From NCBI RefSeq assembly GCF_900156265.1, contig NZ_FTNE01000002.1:1-64000 (forward strand): 64,000 nucleotides of DNA, written 5' to 3'. A program made the position numbers and the translations under genes. Shown piece after piece: positions 47,914-57,331 of the stretch; position 1 is the stretch's first letter, and every line of letters starts with the position of its first letter. The notes under the pieces were generated by a model, which had not been told where the DNA came from, made no database searches, and worked only from the letters and a program-made list of their open reading frames with translations. This DNA is from Acidiphilium rubrum (lineage in GTDB: Bacteria; Pseudomonadota; Alphaproteobacteria; Acetobacterales; Acetobacteraceae).

Positions 47914-49800
47914 ATGCTCTCGACGATCCGCAAACTGCTCGATAACTGGCTGGTCCGCGCGTTTTTCATGCTGCTGATCGCTGTGTTCATTTTCTGGGGT
48001 GTATCCAGCGTGGTGACCAATCACGCGTCCAGCAACGCGGTCGCGACCGTTGGTGGTCACGCGATCGAGGCGGGCACGGTCAACACCGGCTATCAGCAGC
48101 AGATCACGGCGTATGCGCAGCAGCATAACGGTGCCTCGCCGAGCAAGGGTGAGCGGCGCCTTTATGCGGGCAATGCGCTGGGTCAGGCGATCGACCGGAC
48201 GGCGCTGGCGCTCGATGCCAAGCGTCTTGGCGTTACCGCGCCGCCTGAGGCTCTGCGCCAGCAGATTTTCGGGATCAGCGCGTTCAACGGGCCGAACGGC
48301 AAGTTCGACAAGACCACGTTCAATCAGGTGCTTTCGCAGCACGGGCTGACGCCGGCGGCGTTCATGGCGGATATTGCGCGCGGGCTGAACGCCAGCCAGA
48401 TCGTCCAGGCGATCACGGTGGGTGCGGCCGCACCCAAGCCGCTGGTGCAGCAGATTTTCGACTATGTCGGCCAGGAGCGCACGATCCAGTACGCGCAGCT
48501 GCCGTTTGCCGCCGCAACGCCGCCGCCGGCCCCGGCGCTTGCCGTGCTGCGGCGGTTTTGGCGCAATCATCCGGAGCGGTTCTCGACCCCGGCGCTGCGC
48601 AAGGCCCAGATCGTGATTCTCTCGCCCGCGCTGCTGGCGCAAAGCCAGGTTGTGACCCAAGCGGAGATCGCCAACGAATACGAGGCGGAGAAATCGAAAT
48701 TCGCGCGTACCGCCAGCCGTTCGGTGCACATCATTACCGCCGAGGATGCCGCCAGCGCCGCCAAGCTGGCCGCCTTGTGGCGCAAGGGCACCAGCTGGGC
48801 GGCGATGCAGCAGGCCGCCACCGCCGCGACCGCGACGGGTGTGAGCTTCAAGAACGCGCAGCCCGATCAATTCCCCTCCGGCCGGCTCGCCAAGGCGGTG
48901 TTTGCGGCCACTCCCGGCACGATCTCCGATCCGGTTACCGGGGCACTGGGTACCTATGTGTTCAAGGTGACCCAGGCCAATCCGGGCGGCACCACGCCGA
49001 TGGCGCAGGTCGAACCGCAGCTCAAGGCGGCCGTGCAGCAGCGCAAGGCGCGTGAACTGGTCGATGCCACGGTTTCGAAGTTCCAGGACGCGCTGGCGGG
49101 CAACACGTCCCTCGATCATCTGCCGGGCACGCTGCATCTTGCCGCGGTAGAAGGCACGCTCGATGCCCAGGGGCTCGAGGCTGACGGCAAGCCGGCGCCG
49201 ATCCCCGGCGGCAAGGCGTTGCGCGCCGCGATCATCAAGACCGTCTTTGCGACCGCACCGGGTGCCGCACCCCGCGCGGTGACCGGACCGGATGACAGTT
49301 ATTATGCGGTCAGCGTGCAGAAACTCATTCCGCCGGCGCTGAAACCCTATGATCAGGTCAAGCAGGACGTTCTGCTCGACTGGACCGGCAATCAGGTGAA
49401 GCGCCAGGAGGAAATTGCCGCCGCCGGGCTGATCGGTGCGGTCAAATCGGGCAAGACCTTCGCTCAGGCCGCCAACGCCGCTGGCCAGCCGATCACCACC
49501 AGCCCGCCGATGACCCGCGCGAAACCCGCGCCGGGCATTCCGGCGAAGCTGCTGCCGATCCTGTTCACCCTGAAAATCGGCGAGCCCACCATGGTGGAGA
49601 CCAATTCCGAATTCGTGGTCGGCGTGGTCACCGCGATCACCGAGCCGAAACCCGGCAGCGATCCTGCGATGCTCAAGCGGATCCAGACCGCGTTGAGCAC
49701 CGCGATGCAGACCGATGTTCTGCAAACCTACGCAACCGCCCTGCGGTCGCGCTACCATGTCACCGTCAATGAAAAAAAACTGCAACAGATCAGCGATTAA
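47914..49800 (+). CDS. ppiD: PpiD-like peptidyl-prolyl isomerase
   Basis: A 628-residue periplasmic folding factor anchored by an N-terminal helix (about residues 14-32, VRAFFMLLIAVFIFWGVSS). SurA/PpiD N-terminal chaperone region, then a parvulin-like domain around residues 270-370 (SRSVHIITAEDAASAAKLAALW, FPSGRLAKAVFAATPG), ending with C-terminal helical domain. Length fits PpiD. It precedes trpE by 9 bp, the gene order seen in many alphaproteobacteria. Confidence 0.85.
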   Translation: MLSTIRKLLDNWLVRAFFMLLIAVFIFWGVSSVVTNHASSNAVATVGGHAIEAGTVNTGYQQQITAYAQQHNGASPSKGERRLYAGNALGQAIDRTALALDAKRLGVTAPPEALRQQIFGISAFNGPNGKFDKTTFNQVLSQHGLTPAAFMADIARGLNASQIVQAITVGAAAPKPLVQQIFDYVGQERTIQYAQLPFAAATPPPAPALAVLRRFWRNHPERFSTPALRKAQIVILSPALLAQSQVVTQAEIANEYEAEKSKFARTASRSVHIITAEDAASAAKLAALWRKGTSWAAMQQAATAATATGVSFKNAQPDQFPSGRLAKAVFAATPGTISDPVTGALGTYVFKVTQANPGGTTPMAQVEPQLKAAVQQRKARELVDATVSKFQDALAGNTSLDHLPGTLHLAAVEGTLDAQGLEADGKPAPIPGGKALRAAIIKTVFATAPGAAPRAVTGPDDSYYAVSVQKLIPPALKPYDQVKQDVLLDWTGNQVKRQEEIAAAGLIGAVKSGKTFAQAANAAGQPITTSPPMTRAKPAPGIPAKLLPILFTLKIGEPTMVETNSEFVVGVVTAITEPKPGSDPAMLKRIQTALSTAMQTDVLQTYATALRSRYHVTVNEKKLQQISD

Positions 49801-49809
49801 GGACGCACC

Positions 49810-51321
49810 ATGAACGCCGTGCCCGACCCGACCACCCCATTCCGCGCCGCTTATGAAGCAGGATCGGGCGCGTTGGTCTGGCGGGTGCTCGCAGCCGATC
49901 TGATCACCCCGGTTGCCGCGTTTCTGAAGCTCGCCCATGGCAGACCCTATTCGCTGCTGCTCGAAAGCGTCGAAGGTGGAGCGGCGCGCGGGCGCTATTC
50001 GGTGATCGGTTTCGCGCCCGACCTGATCTGGCGTTGCGAGGGTGGCGCGGTCAGCGTCAACCGCGACGCCAGCACCGACCCGGCGGCTTTCACCACCGAC
50101 CCGCGCGACGCCTTCACCAGCCTGCGCGCCCTGATCGCGGAAACCAGGCTCGACCTGCCCGAGCACCTGCCGCCGATGACCGGCGGGCTCGTCGGCTACC
50201 TCGGCTACGACATGGTCCGCCTGATGGAGCGCCTGCCGGCGTCAAATCCGGACGTACTCGGCATCCCCGATGCGGTGCTGATGCGCCCCGGCATGTTTGC
50301 GATTTTCGATTCCGTGAAGGATGAAATCACCCTCGCCGCACCGGCCTGGCGGCGCGAGGGTGTCTCCGCGGCCGATGCCTACCGCGCCGCGACGGCGCGG
50401 ATCGAAGCCGCGGAAGCAGCGCTCGATCGGCCCACCCCGCACCTGACCGGCTCGCTTTCGGGGGCTGGCGCGCCGGTGCCCAACATGACCGAGGCCGCGT
50501 TCAAGGCGATGGTGCTGCGCGGCAAGGACTACATCGCCGCCGGGGATGTGTTCCAGGTGGTCGCCAGCCAGCGCTTCGCCCAGGAATTCACCGCGCCGCC
50601 CTTTGCCTTCTATCGCAGTCTGCGGCGGATCAACCCCGCGCCGTTCCTGTTTTTCCTCGATTTCGGCAGCTATCAAGCGGTCGGTTCCAGCCCTGAAATC
50701 CTCGTCCGGCTCCGCGATGGCACGGTGACCATCCGACCGCTGGCCGGCACGCGCAAGCGCGGTGCCAACCGCGCCGAGGACGAGGCGCTGGAGACCGAAT
50801 TGCTGGAAGACCCGAAGGAGCGCGCCGAGCATCTCATGCTGCTCGATCTGGCGCGCAACGATGTCGGCCGGGTCGCCAAGATCGGCTCTGTCGCGGTGAC
50901 CGAGAGCTTCGCGATCGAGCGGTTTTCCCATGTCATGCATATTTCATCGACCGTCGAAGGGACCATCCGCGACGATGCCGATGCGCTGGATGCGCTGATC
51001 GCGGGTTTTCCGGCCGGCACGCTCTCCGGTGCGCCGAAGGTGCGGGCGATGGAAATCATCGAGGAGTTCGAACCCTCGCGCCGCGGCCTGTATGGCGGCT
51101 GCATCGGCTATTTCGCCGCCAACGGCACGATGGACACCTGCATCGCCTTGCGCACCGCGCTGATCAAGGACGCTACCCTGTATGTCCAATCCGGCGTTGG
51201 TATCGTGGCTGATTCCGACCCCGATGCCGAATATGCCGAAAGCCTGCAAAAGGCGCGCGCCCTGTTCCGCGCGGCCGAAGATGCGGTGAACTACGTGAGC
51301 GCAAACCGGAGCGCCCCATGA
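49810..51321 (+). CDS. trpE: Anthranilate synthase component I
   Basis: A 503-residue chorismate-utilising enzyme. The N-terminal domain contains the LLLESVEGG motif (tryptophan feedback site). Catalytic domain motifs [26 protein letters not shown] and [11 protein letters not shown] are visible. It overlaps the trpGD start by 4 bp. Confidence 0.94.
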   Translation: MNAVPDPTTPFRAAYEAGSGALVWRVLAADLITPVAAFLKLAHGRPYSLLLESVEGGAARGRYSVIGFAPDLIWRCEGGAVSVNRDASTDPAAFTTDPRDAFTSLRALIAETRLDLPEHLPPMTGGLVGYLGYDMVRLMERLPASNPDVLGIPDAVLMRPGMFAIFDSVKDEITLAAPAWRREGVSAADAYRAATARIEAAEAALDRPTPHLTGSLSGAGAPVPNMTEAAFKAMVLRGKDYIAAGDVFQVVASQRFAQEFTAPPFAFYRSLRRINPAPFLFFLDFGSYQAVGSSPEILVRLRDGTVTIRPLAGTRKRGANRAEDEALETELLEDPKERAEHLMLLDLARNDVGRVAKIGSVAVTESFAIERFSHVMHISSTVEGTIRDDADALDALIAGFPAGTLSGAPKVRAMEIIEEFEPSRRGLYGGCIGYFAANGTMDTCIALRTALIKDATLYVQSGVGIVADSDPDAEYAESLQKARALFRAAEDAVNYVSANRSAP

Positions 51322-52943
51322 TCCTGATCATCGATAATTACGACAGTTTCACCTTCAACCTGGTGCATTTTTTTGGCGATCTCGGCGCCGATTGCGTGGT
51401 CCGCCGCAACGACCAGATCACGCCGGAGGAGGTGCTCGCGCTGCAGCCCGAAGCCATCGTGCTCTCGCCCGGGCCGTGCACGCCGAACGAGGCGGGCATC
51501 TGCCTCGATCTGATCCACGCCGCTGCCGGCAAAGTGCCGATCTTGGGGGTCTGCCTGGGTCATCAGGCGATCGGCCAGGCGTTCGGCGGCGTGGTTAAGC
51601 GCGCGCCGCAGCCGATGCATGGCAAAATGGCCGCGATCCGCCACCAGGGTAGCGACATCTTCGCCGGCGTGCCGGACCAATTCGAAGCCACGCGCTACCA
51701 CTCCCTGATCGTGGAGCGCGAAACGCTGCCGGAAACCCTGATCCCGACCGCCTTCACCGAGGATGGTTTGATCATGGGCTTGCGCCACCGCGACCTGCCG
51801 ATTTTCGGCGTGCAGTTTCATCCGGAAAGCATCGCGACCGCGCATGGCCATACGCTGCTGCGCAATTTCCTGGCACTCGCGCGCGGCCGCAACCAAGGCT
51901 CGGCGGAAATCCTGGCCGATCTGAAACCGGTGCTCGATCGCCTCGCGCGCGGCGACAAACTCAGCGAGGAGCTTTCAGAAGCCGCGTTCGGCGCGATCAT
52001 CGACGGTAAATCGAACGATGCGCAGATCGCCGGCATGTTGATGGCGATGCGGGTGCGCGGCGAAACCGTCGCGGAACTCACGGGGGCGGTGCGAGCGATG
52101 CGCGAGCGGATGCGTGCGATCGCCGCCCCGCAAGGTGCCATCGATGTCTGCGGCACCGGGGGCGATGGCGTCGGCACGCTCAATATCTCGACCGCCGTCA
52201 CCTTCGTGCTCGCCGGGCTGGGCGTACCGGTCGCCAAGCACGGCAACCGCGCGCTTTCCTCGCGCGCCGGTGCGGCCGATGTGCTGGCCGCGCTGGGCGT
52301 TGCGGTCGAACCGCCGTTCGAACGACTCTCGGGCATTTTGAACGAGGCCGGTTGCGTCTTTTTATACGCGCCACGCCACCACGCCGGGCTGCGCCACGCC
52401 GCCGCGGCGCGCATAACGCTGGGCACCCGCACCATCTTCAACCTGCTCGGCCCGCTCGCCAACCCCGCCTCGGTGCGCCGGCAGCTGATCGGCGTGTTCG
52501 ATCCCGCCTGGGCGCGACCGATGGCTGAAACCCTGGCGCAACTGGGCACCGAACGCGCGATGGTGGTGCATGGCCAGGGGCTCGATGAGCTCACTCTGGT
52601 CGGTGAAAGCCGGATCGTCTCGCTCGATCACGGCGCGATCAGCGAACTGACCATCACGCCGGAAGCCGCCGGCCTCGCCCGCGCGCCGCTTGCCGCGATC
52701 ATCGGCGGCGATGCCGCCCACAATGCTGGCCGCCTCAGCGCCCTGCTCGATGGCGAGGCGAGCCCCTATCGCGACGCCGTGCTGTTGAACGCCGCCGCCG
52801 GGTTGATCGTCGCTGGTCGCACCGATGATTTCCGCACTGGCGTTACCATGGCGGCCTCTTCGATCGATAGCGGTGCGGCGCGCGCCAGCCTCGATCGGCT
52901 GCGCCATGCGAGTGCCGCGACAACCTTGGAACTGGCCCGATGA
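51318..52943 (+). CDS. trpGD: Fused anthranilate synthase component II / anthranilate phosphoribosyltransferase
   Basis: A 541-residue TrpG-TrpD fusion. Residues 1-195: class I glutamine amidotransferase with Cys in [15 protein letters not shown] and His/Glu in FHPESI. After a short linker (about 196-205), residues 206-541 form the phosphoribosyltransferase: [43 protein letters not shown]. No stop or start lies between the domains in this frame. Many alphaproteobacteria have separate genes; E. coli has a similar fusion. Confidence 0.92.
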   Translation: MILIIDNYDSFTFNLVHFFGDLGADCVVRRNDQITPEEVLALQPEAIVLSPGPCTPNEAGICLDLIHAAAGKVPILGVCLGHQAIGQAFGGVVKRAPQPMHGKMAAIRHQGSDIFAGVPDQFEATRYHSLIVERETLPETLIPTAFTEDGLIMGLRHRDLPIFGVQFHPESIATAHGHTLLRNFLALARGRNQGSAEILADLKPVLDRLARGDKLSEELSEAAFGAIIDGKSNDAQIAGMLMAMRVRGETVAELTGAVRAMRERMRAIAAPQGAIDVCGTGGDGVGTLNISTAVTFVLAGLGVPVAKHGNRALSSRAGAADVLAALGVAVEPPFERLSGILNEAGCVFLYAPRHHAGLRHAAAARITLGTRTIFNLLGPLANPASVRRQLIGVFDPAWARPMAETLAQLGTERAMVVHGQGLDELTLVGESRIVSLDHGAISELTITPEAAGLARAPLAAIIGGDAAHNAGRLSALLDGEASPYRDAVLLNAAAGLIVAGRTDDFRTGVTMAASSIDSGAARASLDRLRHASAATTLELAR

Positions 52944-53749
52944 ACGATTCGCCTACCGATATTCTGCGCAAGATCTGCGATGATACGCGCGCCGAGGTCG
53001 CCCGCCGCCAGGCCGAACATGATCTCGATGACATCCGCGCGCGCGCCAAGGATGCCGAACCGCCGCGCGGGTTCGCCCGCGCCCTGATGGATGCCGCCGC
53101 CTCCGGCCGCACCGGGCTGATCGCCGAAATCAAGAAAGCCTCGCCCAGCGCTGGGCTGATCCGCCCCGATTTCGACCCCGCGGCGATCGCGACCGCCTAC
53201 AAGGACGGCGGCGCGGTCTGCCTGTCGGTGCTGACCGATGCCACCTATTTCCAGGGCAGCGAAGCCGATTTCACCGCCGCGCGCGCCGCGGTCGATCTGC
53301 CGATGCTGCGCAAGGATTTCATCCTCGACGAATGGCAAATCTATGAAAGCCGGGCGATGGGGGCCGATTGTGTTCTGCTGATCATGGCGGCACTGACCGA
53401 CGAACAGGCCCGCAGCTTCGAGGAACTGGCGACCGCGCTCGATATGAACGTGCTGGTCGAAGTGCATGACGAAGCCGAACTCGAACGCGCGCTGGGCCTG
53501 CGCGCCCGGTTGGTCGGCATCAATAACCGCAATCTCAAGACCATGGTCACCGACATCGCGGTATCCGAACGCATGGCCGTGCAGATCCCGCCGGAACGCT
53601 TTGTTGTCGCGGAGAGCGGCATCCGTGATTTCGCCGATATCGAACGCCTGAAGGCCGCCGGCGTGCAGGGTATTCTGGTCGGCGAAAGCCTGATGCGCCA
53701 GGACGATATCACCAAAGCGACCCGCGCCTTGCTGGGCGTCGGCGCATGA
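52940..53749 (+). CDS. trpC: Indole-3-glycerol phosphate synthase
   Basis: A 269-residue TIM barrel, not fused to Trp[21 protein letters not shown] and [11 protein letters not shown] match TrpC. It overlaps trpGD and moaC by 4 bp each. trpA, trpB and trpF are not in the window. Confidence 0.94.
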   Translation: MNDSPTDILRKICDDTRAEVARRQAEHDLDDIRARAKDAEPPRGFARALMDAAASGRTGLIAEIKKASPSAGLIRPDFDPAAIATAYKDGGAVCLSVLTDATYFQGSEADFTAARAAVDLPMLRKDFILDEWQIYESRAMGADCVLLIMAALTDEQARSFEELATALDMNVLVEVHDEAELERALGLRARLVGINNRNLKTMVTDIAVSERMAVQIPPERFVVAESGIRDFADIERLKAAGVQGILVGESLMRQDDITKATRALLGVGA

Positions 53750-54219
53750 GCCTCACCCATATCGATGCCACCGGCGCGGCCCGCATGGTCGATGTGTCGG
53801 GCAAGCCAGCCACCGTGCGCGATGCCACCGCCGCCTGCCATGTCACGATGCGGCCGGAAACCCTCGCGCTCGTTACCTCCGGCACTGCGAAAAAGGGTGA
53901 CGTGCTGGCCACCGCCCGCATCGCCGGGATCATGGCCGCCAAACGCACGTCGGACCTCATTCCGCTCTGCCACCCGCTCGCCATCGCCGCCGTCACCATC
54001 GAACTGACACCGGATGACGCACTCCCCGGCATCCGCATCACCGCCACGGTCCGCACCACCGGGCCGACCGGCGTCGAGATGGAAGCGCTCACCGCCACCT
54101 CGGTCGCTGCGCTCACCATTTATGACATGTTGAAAGCCGCCGACCGCGCCATGCGGATCGAGGCGCTGCGCGTCATCGCCAAATCCGGCGGCAAATCCGG
54201 CGATTTCACCCAAGGTTGA
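53746..54219 (+). CDS. moaC: Cyclic pyranopterin monophosphate synthase MoaC
   Basis: A 157-residue molybdenum cofactor enzyme completing conversion of 3',8-cyclo-dihydro-GTP to c[23 protein letters not shown] and the C-terminal KSGGKSGDF are characteristic. The gene overlaps trpC and precedes moeA by 3 bp. Confidence 0.94.
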   Translation: MSLTHIDATGAARMVDVSGKPATVRDATAACHVTMRPETLALVTSGTAKKGDVLATARIAGIMAAKRTSDLIPLCHPLAIAAVTIELTPDDALPGIRITATVRTTGPTGVEMEALTATSVAALTIYDMLKAADRAMRIEALRVIAKSGGKSGDFTQG

Positions 54220-54222
54220 CCC

Positions 54223-55428
54223 ATGCTGAGCGTCCCTGAAGCCCGCGCGCGGATCCTGGCCCTGCTCGCGCCGACCGGCGGGGAAATCATCCCGCTGGCC
54301 GAAGCCGCCGGGCGCGTGCTGGCCGCCCCGCTCATCGCCCGCCTGACCCAGCCGCCGAACGATGTCTCCGCGATGGATGGCTTCGCCCTGCGCGCGGCGG
54401 ATAGTGTGATCGGCGCGCGGCTGCGCATTATCGGCGCGGCCCCCGCCGGCCACCCTTTCGCCGGATCGGTCCGCCCCGGTGAGGCCGTGCGCCTGTTCAC
54501 CGGCAGCGTGGTGCCCGCAGGCGCCGATTGCATCATCATCCAGGAAGAGGCCGAATACGACGACACCACCGTCACGCTGCGCGAAGCCGGCCTCCCCGGC
54601 AAGCATATCCGCGGCGCCGGACTCGATTTTGCCGCCGGCGACACGCTCCTCAGCCCGGGCCGCCACCTCACCGCGCGCGATATCGGCCTCGCCGCCGCCG
54701 CCAATCACCCCTGGATCACCGTCCACCGCAAACCCGTCATCGCCATCCTCGCCACCGGCGATGAAATCGCGATGCCCGGCGATCCCATCCCCGCGGGCGG
54801 CATCGTCAGCTCCAACTCCCACGCGCTCGCCGCCTTCGTCCGCGCCAACGGCGGCATACCGATCATCCTGCCGATCGCACCCGACGACCGCACCGCCATC
54901 GCCAACGCCGCGGCAAGCGCATCACACGCCGATCTGCTGATCACCACCGGGGGCGCCAGCGTCGGCACGCACGACCTGGTACAAGCCGGCCTGTCCGACA
55001 TCGGGCTCGATGTCGATTTCTGGAAAATCGCGATGCGCCCGGGCAAACCCCTCATGTTCGGGCGGCTCGGCAACCTCCCCGTGCTCGGCCTGCCCGGCAA
55101 CCCGGTTTCGGCCATGATCTGCGCGCTGCTCTTCGCCAAACCCGCGATCGAACGCCTCGCCGGCCTGCCCGGCACCGCACCCTCCACCGATTCGGCCCGC
55201 TGCACCATCGCGCTGTCCGCCAACGATCACCGCGCCGATCACCTCCGCGCCACGATCGACCGTGACGCCGACGGACACTGGACCGTCACCCCCTTCGGCC
55301 CCCAAGACAGCTCAATGCTCCGCCGCCTCGCCCGCGCGGACGCCGTCGTCCTCCGCGCGCCCCACGCCCCCGCCACACCCGCCGGCACGACAGTCTCCAT
55401 CATCCGCCTCGCGGCGTGTGGGCTTTAG
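54223..55428 (+). CDS. moeA: Molybdopterin molybdenumtransferase MoeA
   Basis: A 401-residue enzyme inserting molybdate into adenylylated molybdopterin. Motifs PPNDVSAMDGFALRAAD, GEAVRLFTGSVVPAGADC, ILATGDEI and TTGGASVGTHDL are present. The last codons (LAACGL and stop) are repeated in inverted orientation on the far side of the adjacent palindromic element. Confidence 0.93.
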   Translation: MLSVPEARARILALLAPTGGEIIPLAEAAGRVLAAPLIARLTQPPNDVSAMDGFALRAADSVIGARLRIIGAAPAGHPFAGSVRPGEAVRLFTGSVVPAGADCIIIQEEAEYDDTTVTLREAGLPGKHIRGAGLDFAAGDTLLSPGRHLTARDIGLAAAANHPWITVHRKPVIAILATGDEIAMPGDPIPAGGIVSSNSHALAAFVRANGGIPIILPIAPDDRTAIANAAASASHADLLITTGGASVGTHDLVQAGLSDIGLDVDFWKIAMRPGKPLMFGRLGNLPVLGLPGNPVSAMICALLFAKPAIERLAGLPGTAPSTDSARCTIALSANDHRADHLRATIDRDADGHWTVTPFGPQDSSMLRRLARADAVVLRAPHAPATPAGTTVSIIRLAACGL

Positions 55429-55711
55429 GGCCAAGCGCCGGGTGGGGCGGCGGCTTGGGTTAGGAAGACCAGGGGCTCTGCCCCTGGACCCCGTTAAAGG
55501 CGGAGCCTTTAAAATCCATTAGTTTTAGGCAAGGGGAGGGCTGTCCAGGCCAGACCCGCGACAAGTGCGAGGCAGCGCCCTCCCCTTGCCTAAAACTAGC
55601 GGGTTCTAAGGGCTGAGCCCTTAGCGGGGGTCCAGGGGGCAGAGCCCCTTGGCCTTACTGACTCAAAGCGTCATCCCACCCGGCGCTTAGCCCTAAAGCC
55701 CGCACGCCGCG
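55410..55711. repeat. Palindromic element copy C (moeA-amidase intergenic, inverted core)
   Basis: Core at about 55463-55660 is the copy A/B core in the opposite orientation, with the loop ends GTCCAGGCCAGA...GAGGCAGCG kept but the loop centre different. Outer arms 55410-55446 and 55675-55711 are inverted repeats matching at 35 of 37 positions. The left arm contains the final codons of moeA (CGGCGTGTGGGCTTTAG); the right arm carries the reverse complement of the same sequence. Confidence 0.85.
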
Positions 55712-55718
55712 CGGCGGG

Positions 55719-57182
55719 TTATGCGACGTCGTGGAAGCCTGGGGTGGTGCTGAGTGTGGGGGCCGTGGTGAGTTTGGCGATGTCGGGGGTGGGGCGGTTG
55801 AGGTTTGGGTTATCGGCGCACAGGGTTTCGATCGCGCTGGCTACGGCGAGGGTTTTGGCATCGGTATGGCGGGCGGTGATGATTTGGACGCCGAACGGCA
55901 TGCCATCGGCATCGCGCCCCAGTGGCAGCGACAGCGAGGGGTGGCCGGTGAGTGTTACGGCGTAGGCCAGGGCCAGCCAGTGGTAGTAGGATTGGGTTGC
56001 GACGCCGTCGATCTGGGCGGGGAACAATTCGCTCCAGGGGCGGGGCGTGATGGTCACGCTGGGCGCGATGAGCACGTCGTATTGGCCGAAAAACTGTTGC
56101 CATGCTTGGTATATTCGGGTCTGGATCATCAATGCGCGCGCGACATCGGTCGCGCTGTAGCGCAAGCCTTCCTCGACATTGGTGCGCACGTTCGGACCCA
56201 GCCGCTCTGGGTTGGTCTGGTAGGTCGCGCCGAACCCGGCGAGGAAATTGACCGCTCGCAGAATGGCGAACGCCTCATCCGCGCCGGCGCAATCGGGTGT
56301 CGCGGCCTCGGCCGCACCGAACAGCGGCGCCAGCAGGGCGGTCTTGGCGGCGAAGGCCGCGCGGACCGCCTTTGCGGTCGGCGCGAAGCCGAAGTCCGGC
56401 GTGAACGCAACACGCAGCGTCCCGAGGTCGACCGTTTGCGGTTGCAGCGCTGGGTTGGGAAACGCCAGCATATCGCGCGTATCGTAATGCGCGATTGCGC
56501 CGAGCATCAAGGCGAGATCCGGCACGTTGCGCGCCATTGGCCCCAGGACCGACAGGGCCGATGACCCGAGCAGCCGTTTTTCGGACGGCACCAGCCCCGC
56601 CGAAGGCCGCATGCCGACAATGCCGCAGAACGATGCCGGGTTGCGCAAGCTGCCGCCCATATCCGAACCGGTCGCGAGCGGCACCATTCCGGTCGCCAGC
56701 GCCACCGCCGACCCGCCGGATGAACCGGCCGCCGATTTCATCGGATCGAACGGGTTGCCGGTCGCGCCATACACCGCGTTACGCGTATTTGCGCCGGCGC
56801 CGAACTCCGGCGTGTTGGTCTTGCCCAGCACGATGCCGCCGGCACGACGGATATCCGCCACCAGGCGCTGATCCGCCTTCGGCACGTGATCGCGGAACAT
56901 CACGCTGCCATAGGTGGTGCGCAGCCCCTCGGTATCTTCGAGATCCTTGACGCCGATCGGCAGGCCGTGCAGCGGACCGATCGCACCGCCCGCCATCACC
57001 GCCGCCTCGGCCACGATCGCCGCCGCCCGGGCACGCTCGAAATCGCGCGCGACCATCGCATTCACCGCATGATCGACCGCCTCGATCCGCGCAATGCAAC
57101 TGTCCAACAGCTCAACCGGCGAAAGCCGCCGCCCGCCGATCAGGTGCCGCGCTTGGGTCGCTGTCAGGTCACACGCTTGCAT
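55719..57182 (-). CDS. Amidase (amidase signature family)
   Basis: A 487-residue amidase signature enzyme. The Lys is in PIGVKDLED, cis-Ser in SAAGSSGGSA and the Ser nucleophile in GSDMGGSLRNPASFCG. Substrate unknown; GatA-like length but no gatB or gatC beside it, so not the tRNA amidotransferase. It lies downstream of the gamma-glutamyltransferase gene on the same strand, separated by palindromic element D. Confidence 0.83.
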   Translation of the reverse strand: MQACDLTATQARHLIGGRRLSPVELLDSCIARIEAVDHAVNAMVARDFERARAAAIVAEAAVMAGGAIGPLHGLPIGVKDLEDTEGLRTTYGSVMFRDHVPKADQRLVADIRRAGGIVLGKTNTPEFGAGANTRNAVYGATGNPFDPMKSAAGSSGGSAVALATGMVPLATGSDMGGSLRNPASFCGIVGMRPSAGLVPSEKRLLGSSALSVLGPMARNVPDLALMLGAIAHYDTRDMLAFPNPALQPQTVDLGTLRVAFTPDFGFAPTAKAVRAAFAAKTALLAPLFGAAEAATPDCAGADEAFAILRAVNFLAGFGATYQTNPERLGPNVRTNVEEGLRYSATDVARALMIQTRIYQAWQQFFGQYDVLIAPSVTITPRPWSELFPAQIDGVATQSYYHWLALAYAVTLTGHPSLSLPLGRDADGMPFGVQIITARHTDAKTLAVASAIETLCADNPNLNRPTPDIAKLTTAPTLSTTPGFHDVA

Positions 57183-57194
57183 GGAAAGGTCCTC

Positions 57195-57331
57195 GGTTGG
57201 AGATTGAAGGAAGGCGGGGGGCTCTGCCCCCTCGACCCCCGCTAAGGGCGGAGCCGAAGGTTCCGGCGATGCTCTTCATCGCTGGAATGGCTCCGGAGGG
57301 AGAGCCCCTGGCCTTCCTTAATACCCAAGCG
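57195..57331. repeat. Palindromic element copy D, short divergent variant
   Basis: A shorter element between ggt and the amidase gene. It keeps the outer hairpins GGGGGGCTCTGCCCCCTC and GAGCCCCTGGCC, but the core 21-bp stem is replaced by an unrelated one (GGAGCC...CGATG, CATCG...GGCTCC). Outer flanks GGTTGGAGATTGAAGGAAGGC and, reversed, GCTTGGGTATTAAGGAAGGC are similar; the latter includes the last codons and stop of the transferase. Confidence 0.65.

Noticed and set aside
55719-57182. Amidase as GatA of the tRNA amidotransferase
   Set aside because: No gatB or gatC nearby and the context is a gamma-glutamyltransferase, so a general amidase is safer.
43768-57331. The palindromic elements as a CRISPR array or an insertion sequence
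   Set aside because: They are scattered, not regularly spaced, carry no spacers and encode no transposase.
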